DNA from: Sneathiella sedimenti
Lineage (GTDB): Bacteria; Pseudomonadota; Alphaproteobacteria; Sneathiellales; Sneathiellaceae
Reading direction: 5' to 3'
DNA length: 64,000 bases
NCBI RefSeq assembly: GCF_017313765.1
Contig: NZ_JAFLNC010000005.1
Coordinates: 248,001 to 312,000 of the forward strand
This document shows positions 44,168-55,798 of the stretch, piece by piece (position 1 is the stretch's first letter; each line of letters begins with the position of its first letter). The position numbers and the translations under genes are program-made. The notes under the pieces are model-generated. The model worked only from the letters and a program-made list of their open reading frames with translations, searched no databases and had not been told where the DNA came from.

Positions 44168-44953
44168 CTATTCAGTAGGGGCAGAGGGAACTATAAACAC
44201 TTCTCCCGCCGTTATCATTTTTCTTTGGCCGTTATCCATCGTCAGGATAAGGGCACCGTTATTATCCAGGTCCGAAAAGACGCCTTCCAGCATCTCGTTG
44301 GAAAGACGCACCGTGATCCGCCCGCCGAGCCCTGTCGCATGGGCCAGCCACTCCTCGCGGATTGGTGCGAAGCCGTCTCGTTTCCAGCTCATATATAGGT
44401 CAAGGAACGCATAACCATAGGCGGACAATACTTCCTTAACCGTGACGTCGGCACCGACTTTCGTCAGTGATATCGCGGGAAGACCGTCCGTAATTTCGGG
44501 ATAGGTGGCAATATTGATTCCGGTCCCAACGATGACGTAGCTCATCTGGCCGTCCGGTTTCATTTTGCTTTCCAGAAGAATGCCGGCTGATTTACACCCC
44601 CCTATCAGCACATCGTTCGGCCATTTCAGGCGAACATCAGTGCCGGGGTCAACAAATTTTGTCACGGCCCTACGGATGGCAAGCGCTGTCAGAAAGGAAA
44701 GACGCGCGGCTGAGGACGGATCGCATTCGGGCCGTAAAATCAGCGAACAATAAAGATTGCCTTCGGGGCTTGACCATTGCCGGCCTCGACGGCCGACCCC
44801 TTGCTGCTGCCTTTTTGCCCAGACAAGGGTTCCTTCGTCCGCTCCGGCGTCGGCGAGTGCACGTGCCTCCAGATTTGTGCTGCCCACGGTTTCAAGCGCC
44901 GTGAGCCCGTAAAACGGCGGGAGGTCAATCCCGCCATCCATAGTCTGGATCAC
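44168..44953 (-). CDS. birA: Biotin-[acetyl-CoA-carboxylase] ligase
   Basis: Attaches biotin to the carrier subunit of acetyl-CoA carboxylase. The 261 residues have ETVGSTNLEARAL, the biotinyl-AMP loop VGRRGRQWSSPEGNLY, LKWPNDVLIGG, the GTGIN motif in YVIVGTGINIA and a C-terminal SH3-like domain (LEGVFSDLDNNGALIL). There is no N-terminal DNA-binding domain, so it is not a biotin repressor (class I form). The start is a GTG overlapping the nuoN stop (GTGA), which places it at the end of the nuo operon. Confidence 0.95.
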   Translation of the reverse strand: MIQTMDGGIDLPPFYGLTALETVGSTNLEARALADAGADEGTLVWAKRQQQGVGRRGRQWSSPEGNLYCSLILRPECDPSSAARLSFLTALAIRRAVTKFVDPGTDVRLKWPNDVLIGGCKSAGILLESKMKPDGQMSYVIVGTGINIATYPEITDGLPAISLTKVGADVTVKEVLSAYGYAFLDLYMSWKRDGFAPIREEWLAHATGLGGRITVRLSNEMLEGVFSDLDNNGALILTMDNGQRKMITAGEVFIVPSAPTE

Positions 44954-46389
44954 GGGAAGAGCACAGCTGCCGCAGCCTGGGCACCATCAAGCAAGGGTCC
45001 CGGGAAAATGACGAAAAAGGCGATGAACAGCCCGGACGCTGTCATGATGACGGACTGTGTCCGGGTGGTTGGCTCGAATCCCTCGGCCGGATCATCGAAA
45101 TATATGATCTTGACGATCCGCAGGTAGTAATAGGCCCCGACAACAGAGGTCACCAAGCCGATCACAGCAAGCGGGATAAGTCCAGCATTGACCGCGGCGA
45201 TAAAGATATAGAACTTCCCGAAAAAACCCGCGAGCGGCGGAATACCGGCCAGGCTGAACATGAAGATGAGGAAGAAGAAGGCCATCCAGGGCTGAGACTT
45301 GCTGAGACCCGCGAGTTCAGAAATATCCTCAACCATGCCATCACGATGGCGCATGGAGAGAATGCAGGCAAAGGTGCCGATATTCATCACCACATAGATC
45401 GACATATAGATCAGGACGCCGCGCACCCCTTCTTCCGTGCCCGCGGCAAGCCCAACAAGGGCATATCCGATATGCCCGATCGAGGAATAGGCCATCAGCC
45501 GCTTGATATTCTTCTGGTTGATCGCGGCAAATGCCCCGAGAATCATCGACGCAATGGAAACAAAGACAATAATCTGTTGCCATTGGTCGACCAATTCCCC
45601 AAAGGGTGTCACGAAAACACGCAGGAACAAGGCGATTGCCGCCACTTTCGGTGCCGCGGCAAAAAAGGCGGTGACCGGGGTCGGTACACCTTCGTAGACA
45701 TCAGGTGACCACATATGGAACGGAACTGCCGATACCTTGAAGGCAAGACCAGCAATCATAAAGACCATCCCGATCAACAGTCCGAGGCCCGCCTCTTCCT
45801 TCTCACCTGTGAACAAACCGGCGAGAACATCAAAGTTGGTCGTACCGGTAAATCCGTAGATCAGGGAGACACCATACAGCAGCATGCCCGATGAGAGCGC
45901 GCCAAGAACGAAATATTTAAGGCCGGCTTCTGTCGAGCGAACGCTGTCGCGCTTGAACGCTGCTGTCACGTAAAGCGACAGGCTCATCAGCTCGATACCC
46001 ATATACATGGTCATCAGGTCATTCGCAGAAATCATGACCATCATGCCAAGCGTGGCAATCACGATCAGGATTGGAAACTCAAAACGAACCAGCTTTTCAC
46101 GCTTGTTAAAGTCGATCGACATGATGATGGCGAACGCAGAGGCGCCAAGACAAAGCGTCTTCATGAAGACACCATAGGCGTCATCGCGGTAAAGACCGTC
46201 AAATGTGGTGACGGTGGTGTAACCATCAAACTGGACAAGCAATCCGGCAATGATAAAGGACAGCACCGACAGCCAGGAAATCAGGCTTGTCGCCTTGTTT
46301 CCCCGGTAGGCGCCGACCATCAGCAGCGCCATGGCGACACAGGCGAGGAATATTTCCGGAAGTGCGATTGAAAAATCAGGCAAAACCAT
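44950..46389 (-). CDS. nuoN: NADH-quinone oxidoreductase subunit N
   Basis: Antiporter-like proton-pumping subunit of complex I membrane arm. The 479 residues have about 14 membrane helices. Conserved features are MYMGIELMSLSLYV, the lysine-bearing helix AGLAFKVSAVPFHMWSPDVY, YSSIGHIGYALVGL and LSLAGIPP-like FSLAGIPPLAGFFGKFYIF. It is the last nuo gene, 14 bp after nuoM, and its stop overlaps birA. Confidence 0.97.
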   Translation of the reverse strand: MVLPDFSIALPEIFLACVAMALLMVGAYRGNKATSLISWLSVLSFIIAGLLVQFDGYTTVTTFDGLYRDDAYGVFMKTLCLGASAFAIIMSIDFNKREKLVRFEFPILIVIATLGMMVMISANDLMTMYMGIELMSLSLYVTAAFKRDSVRSTEAGLKYFVLGALSSGMLLYGVSLIYGFTGTTNFDVLAGLFTGEKEEAGLGLLIGMVFMIAGLAFKVSAVPFHMWSPDVYEGVPTPVTAFFAAAPKVAAIALFLRVFVTPFGELVDQWQQIIVFVSIASMILGAFAAINQKNIKRLMAYSSIGHIGYALVGLAAGTEEGVRGVLIYMSIYVVMNIGTFACILSMRHRDGMVEDISELAGLSKSQPWMAFFFLIFMFSLAGIPPLAGFFGKFYIFIAAVNAGLIPLAVIGLVTSVVGAYYYLRIVKIIYFDDPAEGFEPTTRTQSVIMTASGLFIAFFVIFPGPLLDGAQAAAAVLFP

Positions 46390-46403
46390 TTCTTTAAACC
46401 TAC

Positions 46404-47915
46404 CTACTTAGCCGCGTTGAGTATTGATTTGCTGGCCTGCATGGCCGTTTCATGCTGATCCATCAGATTGATGACAGAGGCATGCATAACATCCAGGAAC
46501 GGCTCCGGATAGATCCCGATCCAGAACGCCACCAGGACGAGCGGGGTAAAAATCAGGATTTCCCGCCGGCCAACATCCATTATATTTTTAAGGTCATCCT
46601 TCACCAACTCGCCAAAGACAACCCGGCGATACAGCCAGAGGCTATAGGCCGCCCCGAGGATAACGCCGATTGTCGCGAAGAAGGCGACCGTTGTGTTGAC
46701 CTGATAGGCACCAACGAGGATCAGGAATTCACCCACGAACCCGCTGGTCCCGGGCAGACCGATTGTCGCCATTGTAAAGATCAGGAAAATCAACGCATAG
46801 CGCGGCATCCGGTTGACGAGGCCGCCATAGCGCGAAATTTCGCGAGTGTGCAACCGGTCATAAACCACCCCGACACAAAGGAACAGCGCACCGGAAACGA
46901 TACCATGACTGATCATCTGCAGGATGCCGCCTTCGAGCCCCTGCTGTGTGAATGTGAAAATGCCGATGGTGATAAAACCCATATGCGCAACGGATGAATA
47001 GGCGATCAGCTTCTTCATATCCTTCTGCACAAGGGCCACGAGCGATGTGTAGATGATCGCGATTACGCTGAGCGCGAAGACGAGCGGCGTAAAATACTCC
47101 GACCCTTCCGGGAACATCGGAATGGAGAACCGGAGGAATCCGTAGCCCCCCATCTTCAACAGCACCCCGGCCAGAATGACAGAGCCGGCCGTCGGCGCCT
47201 GAACATGGGCGTCAGGCAACCAGGTATGCACCGGCCACATCGGCACCTTCACCGCAAAGGAGGCAAAGAAGGCGAGCCATAGCCAGAGCTGCAGGTGCGG
47301 ATCGAAATTAAAGCCGATCAATGTCGGAATGTCCGTTGTCCCGGCGATGAAATACATCGTAATCATCGCCACCAGCATCAGGACCGACCCGATGAGAGTA
47401 TAGAGGAAGAACTTGAAGCTGGCATAAACACGCCGTCCGCCGCCCCAGATGCCGATAATCAGGAACATCGGGATCAGGCCGGCCTCGAAGAAGAGGTAGA
47501 ACAGCACCATATCAAGCGCGCAGAACACACCGATCATCAGCGTTTCCATGACCAGGAACGCGATCATATATTCCCGCACACGTACGTTAATCGCTTCCCA
47601 GCTTGCCAGGATACACAACGGCATCAGGAAGGTCGTCAGGATGATGAACAGCATCGAAATGCCATCCACGCCCATGTGATAATTGATGTTGTTTCCAAGC
47701 CAGCTGCTCTTTTCCACGAACTGGAAGGCCGCGGTGTTGTTATCGAAATTGATCCAGATAAAGAGCGAGATGACGAAGGTGAACAGGGTTGTCCAAAGCG
47801 CGACCCAGCGGGCATTGCGCGCCGCCGACTCTTCCTTGCCGCTGGTCAGCAGGATAAGCACTACCCCGATCAGGGGTAAGAATGTCACCGTTGATAAGAT
47901 TGGCCAATCAAGCAT
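46404..47915 (-). CDS. nuoM: NADH-quinone oxidoreductase subunit M
   Basis: Second antiporter-like subunit of complex I. The 503 residues with about 14 membrane helices carry [39 protein letters not shown] with its key Glu, [20 protein letters not shown] with the pumping Lys, and [10 protein letters not shown]. The gene lies 3 bp after nuoL. Confidence 0.98.
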   Translation of the reverse strand: MLDWPILSTVTFLPLIGVVLILLTSGKEESAARNARWVALWTTLFTFVISLFIWINFDNNTAAFQFVEKSSWLGNNINYHMGVDGISMLFIILTTFLMPLCILASWEAINVRVREYMIAFLVMETLMIGVFCALDMVLFYLFFEAGLIPMFLIIGIWGGGRRVYASFKFFLYTLIGSVLMLVAMITMYFIAGTTDIPTLIGFNFDPHLQLWLWLAFFASFAVKVPMWPVHTWLPDAHVQAPTAGSVILAGVLLKMGGYGFLRFSIPMFPEGSEYFTPLVFALSVIAIIYTSLVALVQKDMKKLIAYSSVAHMGFITIGIFTFTQQGLEGGILQMISHGIVSGALFLCVGVVYDRLHTREISRYGGLVNRMPRYALIFLIFTMATIGLPGTSGFVGEFLILVGAYQVNTTVAFFATIGVILGAAYSLWLYRRVVFGELVKDDLKNIMDVGRREILIFTPLVLVAFWIGIYPEPFLDVMHASVINLMDQHETAMQASKSILNAAK

Positions 47916-47918
47916 GAC

Positions 47919-49853
47919 TTAATGTCCACCTGCAAAGAAAAAGTAAGAAACAAAGGCTGCGACGCCGAGAAGCATGGCAAACGCGTAATGATACACATAC
48001 CCGCTCTGCATCTGAGAGGCGCGCCGCGCCAGCACCAACACACGACCGGCAATTCCGTCCGGGCCCAGCCCATCGATCACCTTGCCATCCCCGAAATTCC
48101 ATAAGAACCGGCCAATGGCCTTGGCGGGACGGACAAGGATGAAGTCATATAGCTCATCAAAATACCATTTGTTGAGCAGGAACTGGTAAAGCGCCGAATG
48201 GGTCTTGGCGAGTTGCACAGGAATGTCCGTCCGGCGGATATACATGTTGAAGGCAACCAGGATGCCGAGGGCAGTCGCGATCAACGGCGTTGCGATGACC
48301 CAGCCCGGCACATCATGGAAATCATGCATGATATGGTTTTCGGGTATGAAGAAAAGAGCCTCGCCCCAGAATGCCTCATACCCATGCCCAACCATTGGTC
48401 CGTAGAAACCCATACCGGCAAAGATTGCGCCAGCCGCGAGGACATACAGCGGAATTAGCATCACATTCCCGCTTTCGTGGATATGCGACATTACTTCCTT
48501 GCTTGCCCGCGGCTCGCCATGGAAGGTCATGAACAGCAAGCGCCAGGAATAAAACGCCGTCAAGACCGCGGCGGCGACACCCATCCAGAAGGCATACATG
48601 CCAAATGGGCTGCCTGACGCGAACGCGGATTCAATGATCGCGTCCTTCGAATAGTAGCCCGCGAAGAAGGGGACTCCCGCAAGTGCCAGAGAACCGATCC
48701 ACATCATCGCATAGGTGATCTTGATATGGCGCCAGAGGCCGCCCATCTTGCGCATGTCCTGCTCATCGGACACGGCATGAATCACCGACCCGGCCCCGAG
48801 GAACAGAAGCGCCTTGAAAAACGCATGGGTAAAGAGGTGGAAGATTGCCACCGGATAGGCACCGACACCGATCGCAAAGAACATATAGCCAAGCTGTGAA
48901 CAGGTCGAATAGGCGATCACCCGCTTAATATCGTTCTGTACGAGGCCGACAGTCGCCGCAAAAAACGCCGTGGACGCGCCGACGACGGTCACCACCATCA
49001 GGGCATCAGGTGAATACTCGAAAATCGGCGAACAACGCGCGACCATGAAGACACCAGCCGTCACCATCGTCGCCGCGTGGATAAGCGCGGAAACAGGCGT
49101 CGGGCCTTCCATAGCGTCCGGCAACCAGGTGTGCAGGCCGATCTGGGCGGACTTGCCCATGGCCCCGATAAAGAGCAGCAGGCAAATCGTCGTCAAAATA
49201 TCGACTTGATAGCCCAGAAACTCGAATGTCTGGCCGACCTGGCTTGACGCAGCGGCAAAAACGTCGTCGAAGCTGACGGAATCAAAGACAAGATAGATGG
49301 CCATAATGCCAAGGGCAAAGCCGAAGTCACCAACCCGGTTGACAACAAATGCCTTGATTGCTGCGGCATTTGCAGTTGGTTTCTTGAACCAGAACCCGAT
49401 CAGCAGATAACTCGCGAGCCCAACCCCTTCCCAGCCGAAATAAAGCTGCACGAAGTTGTCGGACGTTACCAGCATCAGCATCGCAAAGGTGAAGAGCGAC
49501 AGATAGGACATGAATCGCGGCTTATGTGGATCATGTGCCATATAGCCGATGGAATAGACATGCACGACGGAGGAGACCGTATTGACCACCACCAGCATAA
49601 CGGCTGTCAGGCTGTCAATCCGAAGCATCCAGTTGACGTCGAAATCACCTGAATCGATCCAGGTCAGCAGTTCCACAACTTCCGTCGTCTGCTGGAACGC
49701 GATCTGGTAGAGCGCAACCCAGGAAAGCAGGGCGCTGATAATAACGGCGGTACAGGTAATCAGTTGGCTACCGCGATCCCCGATGGCGCGGCCGAACAGC
49801 CCGGCAATCAGTGCCGCAAGCAGCGGCAGGAAAACGATGAGGACGTACATCAT
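47919..49853 (-). CDS. nuoL: NADH-quinone oxidoreductase subunit L
   Basis: Distal antiporter-like subunit of complex I, whose long lateral helix clamps the membrane arm. The 644 residues include LRIDSLTAVMLVVVNTVSSV, FFGWEGVG-like LYFGWEGVGLASYLLIGFWF, KSAQIGLHTWLPDAMEGPTP and AYSTCSQLGYMF, and a C-terminal region after residue 500 with the lateral helix (LVRPAKAIGRFLW) and a final membrane helix. nuoK ends 9 bp upstream. Confidence 0.98.
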   Translation of the reverse strand: MMYVLIVFLPLLAALIAGLFGRAIGDRGSQLITCTAVIISALLSWVALYQIAFQQTTEVVELLTWIDSGDFDVNWMLRIDSLTAVMLVVVNTVSSVVHVYSIGYMAHDPHKPRFMSYLSLFTFAMLMLVTSDNFVQLYFGWEGVGLASYLLIGFWFKKPTANAAAIKAFVVNRVGDFGFALGIMAIYLVFDSVSFDDVFAAASSQVGQTFEFLGYQVDILTTICLLLFIGAMGKSAQIGLHTWLPDAMEGPTPVSALIHAATMVTAGVFMVARCSPIFEYSPDALMVVTVVGASTAFFAATVGLVQNDIKRVIAYSTCSQLGYMFFAIGVGAYPVAIFHLFTHAFFKALLFLGAGSVIHAVSDEQDMRKMGGLWRHIKITYAMMWIGSLALAGVPFFAGYYSKDAIIESAFASGSPFGMYAFWMGVAAAVLTAFYSWRLLFMTFHGEPRASKEVMSHIHESGNVMLIPLYVLAAGAIFAGMGFYGPMVGHGYEAFWGEALFFIPENHIMHDFHDVPGWVIATPLIATALGILVAFNMYIRRTDIPVQLAKTHSALYQFLLNKWYFDELYDFILVRPAKAIGRFLWNFGDGKVIDGLGPDGIAGRVLVLARRASQMQSGYVYHYAFAMLLGVAAFVSYFFFAGGH

Positions 49854-49862
49854 GATTTTGTC

Positions 49863-50171
49863 TTAACCCTTCATGTGATGGATGTCCTCAACCGCGATGG
49901 TGCCGCGATTTCGGAAATAAACTACGAGAATGGCAAGTCCGATCGCCGCCTCACCGGCTGCGACGGTCAGAATAAACAGCGCGAATACCTGCCCGACAAG
50001 GTTGCCCAGATAGGCGGAGAAGGCGACAAGATTGATATTGACGGCAAGCAGCATCAACTCAATCGACATCAGGATCACGATGACATTCTTCCGGTTCAGG
50101 AAAATGCCGAAAATACCCAGGGTCAGCAAAATCGCGGACACTGTCAGGTAATGTGCAAGACCGATTTCCAT
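49863..50171 (-). CDS. nuoK: NADH-quinone oxidoreductase subunit K
   Basis: Small three-helix subunit of complex I (102 residues), equal to mitochondrial ND4L. It opens [20 protein letters not shown] and has the two buried glutamates of the proton path in the second and third helices ([28 protein letters not shown]). The gene lies 9 bp after nuoJ. Confidence 0.97.
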   Translation of the reverse strand: MEIGLAHYLTVSAILLTLGIFGIFLNRKNVIVILMSIELMLLAVNINLVAFSAYLGNLVGQVFALFILTVAAGEAAIGLAILVVYFRNRGTIAVEDIHHMKG

Positions 50172-50180
50172 GTTTCCCCC

Positions 50181-50795
50181 TTACACGCCTTGTCCAGGCT
50201 CAACTTTACGAACCGCCATCGAGTCTTCAGGACGACGGTATACCTGGCGTGCAATATTCTGTTTGCGGACACCCGGCCGTGACCGGTTGGTCAGCACGAT
50301 CGCGCCGATCATCGCCACCAGCAGGATCATGCCCGCAATCTGGAACAGATAGGCATAGTCCGTGTAAATAATGTGCCCCAGCTGCTCCGTATTGGTGAGG
50401 TCGGACACAACAGGCGAGACCTGCGATCCAACCTGTATGGCTTCCGGCGACAGGGCCCAGCCACTGACCACCAGGATCAGCTCAATCAACAGGATCAGGC
50501 CAATAAGTCCACCAATCGGCAAATACTGCAAAAACCCCTGACGCAGCTCGGCGAAATTGATATCGAGCATCATAACGACAAAGAGGAAGAGAACGGCCAC
50601 GGCGCCCACATAGACAACCACCAGGATCATCGCAATAAACTCCGCCCCCAGCAGCACAAACAGCGCCGCCGAATTAAAGAAGGCGAGGATTAGGTAAAGC
50701 ACGGAGTGAACGGGATTCTTCGCCGAGATCACCATAAATGCCGAGGCAATGGTCATCGCCGCAAAAAGATAGAAGGCAATAGTCGAGATAATCAT
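50181..50795 (-). CDS. nuoJ: NADH-quinone oxidoreductase subunit J
   Basis: Five-helix subunit of complex I (204 residues), equal to mitochondrial ND6. Conserved parts are NPVHSVLYLILAFFNSA, LGAEFIAMILVVVYVGAVAV with the pi-bulge helix, and VVMMLDINF. The C-terminal 35 residues are hydrophilic and variable. A 64-bp gap separates it from nuoI. Confidence 0.97.
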   Translation of the reverse strand: MIISTIAFYLFAAMTIASAFMVISAKNPVHSVLYLILAFFNSAALFVLLGAEFIAMILVVVYVGAVAVLFLFVVMMLDINFAELRQGFLQYLPIGGLIGLILLIELILVVSGWALSPEAIQVGSQVSPVVSDLTNTEQLGHIIYTDYAYLFQIAGMILLVAMIGAIVLTNRSRPGVRKQNIARQVYRRPEDSMAVRKVEPGQGV

Positions 50796-50859
50796 CGCGC
50801 CCCTCTTCCCGTATTAATTAGATCCGTTATACGCATGGCTGTCACAATCTTACTTTCGA

Positions 50860-51348
50860 TTATCTATAAGGCGCTTCCGCAACCAGGTTCTGGGCAATTT
50901 CCTGCTCCCAGCGATCCCCGTTATCAAGCAGCTTCTGTTTGTCATAGAAAAGCTCTTCGCGGGTTTCTGTCGCAAACTCGAAATTCGGCCCTTCCACAAT
51001 GGCATCAACCGGGCAAGCCTCCTGACAGAAACCGCAATAAATGCATTTCGTCATGTCAATGTCGTAACGGGTGGTGCGCCGGCTGCCATCTTCGCGCGGT
51101 TCGGCCTCGATGGTAATGGCGAGCGCGGGACAGGCCGCCTCGCACAGCTTGCAGGCGATGCAGCGTTCTTCCCCGTTGGGATAGCGCCGAAGGACGTGCT
51201 CTCCGCGAAAGCGCGGGCTGAGCGGCCCCTTCTCATATGGATAGTTGATGGTCGCCTTCGTCTTGAACATATAGCGAAATGTTGTCGCCAGACCGGTGAC
51301 AATCTCCGCCAGAAGCAGACTACGCGCCTGTTTATCGATAAAGCTCAT
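50860..51348 (-). CDS. nuoI: NADH-quinone oxidoreductase subunit I
   Basis: Peripheral-arm subunit with two [4Fe-4S] clusters (N6a, N6b). The 162 residues have the tandem ferredoxin motifs [16 protein letters not shown] and [16 protein letters not shown], an N-terminal amphipathic helix, and the [20 protein letters not shown] linker seen in alphaproteobacterial and mitochondrial (TYKY/NDUFS8) homologues. It is 73 bp after nuoH. Confidence 0.98.
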   Translation of the reverse strand: MSFIDKQARSLLLAEIVTGLATTFRYMFKTKATINYPYEKGPLSPRFRGEHVLRRYPNGEERCIACKLCEAACPALAITIEAEPREDGSRRTTRYDIDMTKCIYCGFCQEACPVDAIVEGPNFEFATETREELFYDKQKLLDNGDRWEQEIAQNLVAEAPYR

Positions 51349-51421
51349 AATAACAGCCTTTTCACTATCTCATTTCTGTAACCGCCAACCCTCAGGCGGC
51401 AACACTTAACAACATTTTGCC

Positions 51422-52447
51422 CTAAGCCGGGACCAAATCCATGTACACCAGCACCCCGGCGGTCAGGACCACCCAGAACAGGGAGAAGGGCAAGAACACC
51501 TTCCAGCCAAGCCGCATCAACTGGTCATACCGATACCGCGGCAATGTCGCCCGGACCCAGATAAAGACGAACAGCAGTATAGCGATCTTGATACCGAACC
51601 AGATAATTCCCGGGATCCAGGTGAAAATCGCCCAGTCCGCCGGTGGCAACCATCCCCCAAGGAACAGCACCGTGCAAATTCCGCTCATCAGGATCATGTT
51701 GGCATACTCACCCAGGAAGAAGAGCGCAAACGCCATCGATGAATATTCTGTCTGATACCCGGCAACCAGTTCGGCCTCTGCCTCCGGCAGGTCGAACGGG
51801 TGACGGTTTGTTTCCGCGAGGATCGAGACAAAGAATATGATGAACATCGGAAACAGCGGGACGAACCACCAGTTCAGAAGGCCAAGATCGCCTTTCTGTG
51901 ATTCCACGATGCCCGTCAGGTTAAGAGTTCCCGCGCAGAGCAGCACCGTCACGATCACAAAGCCGATGGACACTTCATAAGAGACCATCTGCGCCGCCGA
52001 CCGCAGCGCGCCCAGAAAGGGGTAGCGCGAATTCGAGGCCCAACCGGCGATAATAATGCCATACACCCCAAGCGAGGAGATCGCGAACAGGTACAGGACA
52101 CCCACATTGATATCGGCGAGCACCCATCCCTCATCAAAGGGAATAACCGCCCAGGCAATCAGGCTGAGGATAAAGGTGACCATCGGGGCGAGAAGGAACA
52201 ACACCTTGTTCGCACCTGTCGGGACAACCGTTTCCTTGAAAAACAGTTTCGCGCCGTCCGCCAGTGGCTGCAACAATCCAAACGGGCCGACCACATTCGG
52301 CCCCTTGCGCAATTGCATCACCGCCATAACTTTACGTTCATAGAGCGTCAAATAGGCAACGGCCAGCAGCAAGGGCAAGACAATCAGTAATATCTGGCCA
52401 ACAATAATCAGGGCCGGGAGTAGATAAATATCCCAAAACTCAGCCAT
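51422..52447 (-). CDS. nuoH: NADH-quinone oxidoreductase subunit H
   Basis: Membrane subunit forming the quinone chamber with NuoB and NuoD. The 341 residues contain [59 protein letters not shown] and [20 protein letters not shown] with the conserved acidic loop residues. I start at the ATG at 52447, which overlaps the nuoG stop by 8 bases and has GAGGGG upstream; an in-frame GTG six codons earlier is less likely. Confidence 0.97.
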   Translation of the reverse strand: MAEFWDIYLLPALIIVGQILLIVLPLLLAVAYLTLYERKVMAVMQLRKGPNVVGPFGLLQPLADGAKLFFKETVVPTGANKVLFLLAPMVTFILSLIAWAVIPFDEGWVLADINVGVLYLFAISSLGVYGIIIAGWASNSRYPFLGALRSAAQMVSYEVSIGFVIVTVLLCAGTLNLTGIVESQKGDLGLLNWWFVPLFPMFIIFFVSILAETNRHPFDLPEAEAELVAGYQTEYSSMAFALFFLGEYANMILMSGICTVLFLGGWLPPADWAIFTWIPGIIWFGIKIAILLFVFIWVRATLPRYRYDQLMRLGWKVFLPFSLFWVVLTAGVLVYMDLVPA

Positions 52448-54491
52448 TTGTACCAGTCCCCTCACCCTTTACTTTAGAGAAAGTCGCACTGCATTCCGCC
52501 ATGATCCGGCTGGAACGGGAAATCGGATTAGTCAGATAGTAATCCGAGATCGGGTTCGTGAAAGCCACATCTTCGACCGGGCCTTCCGTTCCGAATGTTC
52601 CCCATTCAGATGGTGTCACCTCATCAATTTCGGCAAAATGCGGAGCAGCTTCAGTCATCTTCTGGCGCAGCTCAAAAATCGTGTTGTAAGGCAGCGTTTT
52701 TCCAAGTTTCTCGGATAGCGCCCGCAGGATTGTCCAATCCTCCCTCGCCTCACCGGGCGGGAAGATTGCCCGTCGTCCAAGCTGCACCCGGCCTTCCGTG
52801 TTCACCCAGGTCGCATCCTTTTCGGTGTAGGCGGCGCCCGGCAGAATCACGTCAGCGGCGCTGGCACCGGCATCCCCGTGGCTGCCCTGATAGATCACAA
52901 AACTGTTGCCGAGCTTAGAGGTATCAATTTCATCGGCCGAGAGCAGGAACAGAACGTCGAGCGATCCATCCAGCATGTCCTTAACGTTCCTGCCACCCTC
53001 ACCCGGCACGAGGCCAAGATCGAGGCCGCCAACCCGGGCAGCAGCGGTGTGAAGAACGTTGAAGCCATTCCAGTCACCTGAAACAAGGCCGAAATCATCG
53101 GCGATTTTCTTCGCCAATGCCAGAACAGCCGCGCCGTCACTGCGGCTCAGGGCGCCCTGCCCGACAATGATCATCGGCCGCTTGGCCTTTTTAAGGGTTT
53201 CAGCAAAAGAATGCTTCCCCTCGGCCACTTCCTTCAAGGTTGCGGGGCCGGCACCGAGATAGTCATAGGCATAGGTCAGGTCGACCTGTTCGCCGATCAG
53301 TGCAATCGGGAAGTTACCCATTTTCCAACGCTTACGAATTCGCGCGTTGATCAGCGCTGCTTCATGACGGGGGTTGCTGCCCACGATCAGAAGCGCATCT
53401 GCCTCCTCAATCCCGGCAATGGTGGAATTGAATATATATCCGCTGCGGCTTTCCGTTGACAGGGCCGCGCCATCCTGGCGGCAATCAATATTTGGCGACC
53501 CGATAAGATCCATCAGGTCTTTCAGCGCCTTCATGCTTTCCGCACAGGCCAGATCACCGGCGATTGCGCCAATCTTCGCGCCGTCGAGGCCGTCCAACTT
53601 GGCGACAACGGCATCAAACGCCTCTCCCCAGCTTGCCGGCTGCAATTTGCCATCCTTGCGGACATAGGGAGTATCAAGCCGCTGTGCCTTCAGTCCATCA
53701 TAGGAAAAGCGGGACCGATCAGAGAGCCATTCCTCGTTCACATCCTCATTGAGCCTCGGCAGGAACCGCATCACTTCCTGGCCACGACTATCAACGCGGA
53801 TATTTGCCCCGACTGCATCGAGAACATCAATACTTTGGGTCTTTGACAGCTCCCAAGGCCGTGCCGTAAAAGCGTAAGGCTTGGATGTGAGCGCGCCCAC
53901 CGGGCATAGATCAATGATATTGCCGGAGAGTTCGCTATCGAGCGCCTGCTCAAGATAGGTCGCAATCTCCATATTCTCGCCGCGGTTAATCGCCCCCAGT
54001 TCCTCAACCCCGGCAACTTCCGTCGCGAAACGGACACAGCGCGTACAATGGATACAGCGGGTCATCGTCGTCTTGATGAGCGGCCCCATATTCTTTTCAC
54101 TCACGGCGCGTTTCAGCTCGTCATAACGGCTGGTACCGGATCCGTAAGCCATCGACTGATCCTGCAAATCGCACTCCCCGCCCTGATCGCAAATCGGGCA
54201 ATCAAGTGGATGGTTGATCAGCAGGAATTCCATGGCCCCTTCGCGGCCTTCCTTTACTTTTTGCGTGTTGGTATGAATGACCATGCCATCACCGGCGGGC
54301 ATTGCGCAGGACGCAATCAGCTTTGGTGCCTTCTCCATCTCGACAAGGCACATGCGGCAGTTACCGGCGATCGAGAGCCGCTCGTGATAGCAGAAGCGCG
54401 GAATTTCCGCGCCCGCTTCCTCACAGGCCTGCAGCACCGTGGTTCCCGGATCTACTGTAACTTCTACACCATCTACTGTAAGTGTCGGCAT
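52440..54491 (-). CDS. nuoG: NADH-quinone oxidoreductase subunit G
   Basis: Largest peripheral subunit of complex I, molybdopterin-oxidoreductase-like but without cofactor. The 683 residues begin with a [2Fe-2S] domain ([20 protein letters not shown]), then [15 protein letters not shown] (N5, with His ligand in HPLDC) and [10 protein letters not shown] (N4), followed by a large inactive molybdopterin-like domain. The length is that of the alphaproteobacterial/mitochondrial 75-kDa type rather than the longer E. coli form. It starts 26 bp after nuoF. Confidence 0.97.
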   Translation of the reverse strand: MPTLTVDGVEVTVDPGTTVLQACEEAGAEIPRFCYHERLSIAGNCRMCLVEMEKAPKLIASCAMPAGDGMVIHTNTQKVKEGREGAMEFLLINHPLDCPICDQGGECDLQDQSMAYGSGTSRYDELKRAVSEKNMGPLIKTTMTRCIHCTRCVRFATEVAGVEELGAINRGENMEIATYLEQALDSELSGNIIDLCPVGALTSKPYAFTARPWELSKTQSIDVLDAVGANIRVDSRGQEVMRFLPRLNEDVNEEWLSDRSRFSYDGLKAQRLDTPYVRKDGKLQPASWGEAFDAVVAKLDGLDGAKIGAIAGDLACAESMKALKDLMDLIGSPNIDCRQDGAALSTESRSGYIFNSTIAGIEEADALLIVGSNPRHEAALINARIRKRWKMGNFPIALIGEQVDLTYAYDYLGAGPATLKEVAEGKHSFAETLKKAKRPMIIVGQGALSRSDGAAVLALAKKIADDFGLVSGDWNGFNVLHTAAARVGGLDLGLVPGEGGRNVKDMLDGSLDVLFLLSADEIDTSKLGNSFVIYQGSHGDAGASAADVILPGAAYTEKDATWVNTEGRVQLGRRAIFPPGEAREDWTILRALSEKLGKTLPYNTIFELRQKMTEAAPHFAEIDEVTPSEWGTFGTEGPVEDVAFTNPISDYYLTNPISRSSRIMAECSATFSKVKGEGTGTNG

Positions 54492-54517
54492 TCTTCACTC
54501 CCCACGCGGGCCAGCCC

Positions 54518-55798
54518 TCAGGCCGCCTTGCTGGCCTTCCGTGATTTAATACGTTCCTCAATAACCGGGCGGAAGTGCCGCACCAGCCCCTGAATTGGCC
54601 AAGCCGCCGCGTCGCCAAGGGCGCAGATGGTATGGCCTTCAATCCGTTTCGATACATTGATCAACATATCGATTTCTTCAACCTCCGCATCACCGGAGAC
54701 AAGACGCTGCATCACCCGCCACATCCAGCCGGTGCCCTCACGGCACGGCGTGCACTGGCCGCAGCTTTCATGCTTGTAAAAATGCGAGAGCCGTTCGATC
54801 GCGCGGATCACATCCGTTGATTTATCCATCACAATGACGGCGGCAGTCCCGAGGCCACTCTGGGCATCGCGCAGGCTGTCAAAGTCCATCAGAATATCGT
54901 CGCATATGTCCTTGGGCAAAAGGGGAACAGACGACCCGCCCGGAATAACGGCCAGCAGGTTGTCCCAACCGCCCCGGACGCCGCCAGCATGCTTCTCGAT
55001 CAACTCTTTCAGCGGAATACCCATTTCCTCTTCGACATTGCAGGGCTTGTTGACATGCCCGGAAATGCAGAAAAGCTTTGTGCCGGTATTGTTCGGGCGA
55101 CCAAGGCCGGAGAACCAGCCCTCCCCGCGCCGCAGGATTTCAGGCGCGACAGCAATGCTCTCAACGTTATTCACTGTCGACGGACAGCCCCAGACGCCAA
55201 CGTTCGCCGGGAACGGCGGTTTCAGGCGCGGCTGACCCTTGTTGCCTTCCAGGCTCTCGATAAGCGCTGTTTCCTCACCGCAGATATAGGCGCCAGCCCC
55301 GCGATGCAGGTAGATATCAAAATCATAGCCGGAACCGGAGGCGTTCTTGCCAATCAGCCCGTCGTCATAGGCTTCCTGGATGGCAATCTCCAGATTGATC
55401 GCCTCCTGAACGAACTCCCCGCGAATATAAATGTAGGCCGCAACCGCCCGCATGGCGAAACCGGCGACGAGACACCCTTCCAGCAGACGGTGCGGATCGA
55501 AGCGCATGATTTCCCGGTCCTTGCAGGTACCGGGCTCGGATTCGTCCGCATTGACCACAAGATAGCTTGGCCGGCCATCAGATTCTTTTGGCATGAAGGA
55601 CCATTTAAGACCCGTCGGAAAGCCTGCGCCGCCGCGTCCGCGAAGACCGCTTTCCTTCATCGCGTCGATAATGCCATCCTGCCCCATCTCGATGAGCGCC
55701 TTGGTATTATCCCAGACGCCCCGGCTTTTCGCACCAGCGAGCTTCCAGTCGTGAATGCCGTAAAGATTGGTAAAAATCCGATCCTGATCTTTCAGCAT
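54518..55798 (-). CDS. nuoF: NADH-quinone oxidoreductase subunit F
   Basis: NADH-oxidising subunit with FMN and cluster N3. The 426 residues include the NADH/FMN site [56 protein letters not shown] and the [4Fe-4S] ligands in [16 protein letters not shown] with the fourth Cys in [15 protein letters not shown]. The start shares one base with the nuoE stop (TAATG). Confidence 0.98.
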   Translation of the reverse strand: MLKDQDRIFTNLYGIHDWKLAGAKSRGVWDNTKALIEMGQDGIIDAMKESGLRGRGGAGFPTGLKWSFMPKESDGRPSYLVVNADESEPGTCKDREIMRFDPHRLLEGCLVAGFAMRAVAAYIYIRGEFVQEAINLEIAIQEAYDDGLIGKNASGSGYDFDIYLHRGAGAYICGEETALIESLEGNKGQPRLKPPFPANVGVWGCPSTVNNVESIAVAPEILRRGEGWFSGLGRPNNTGTKLFCISGHVNKPCNVEEEMGIPLKELIEKHAGGVRGGWDNLLAVIPGGSSVPLLPKDICDDILMDFDSLRDAQSGLGTAAVIVMDKSTDVIRAIERLSHFYKHESCGQCTPCREGTGWMWRVMQRLVSGDAEVEEIDMLINVSKRIEGHTICALGDAAAWPIQGLVRHFRPVIEERIKSRKASKAA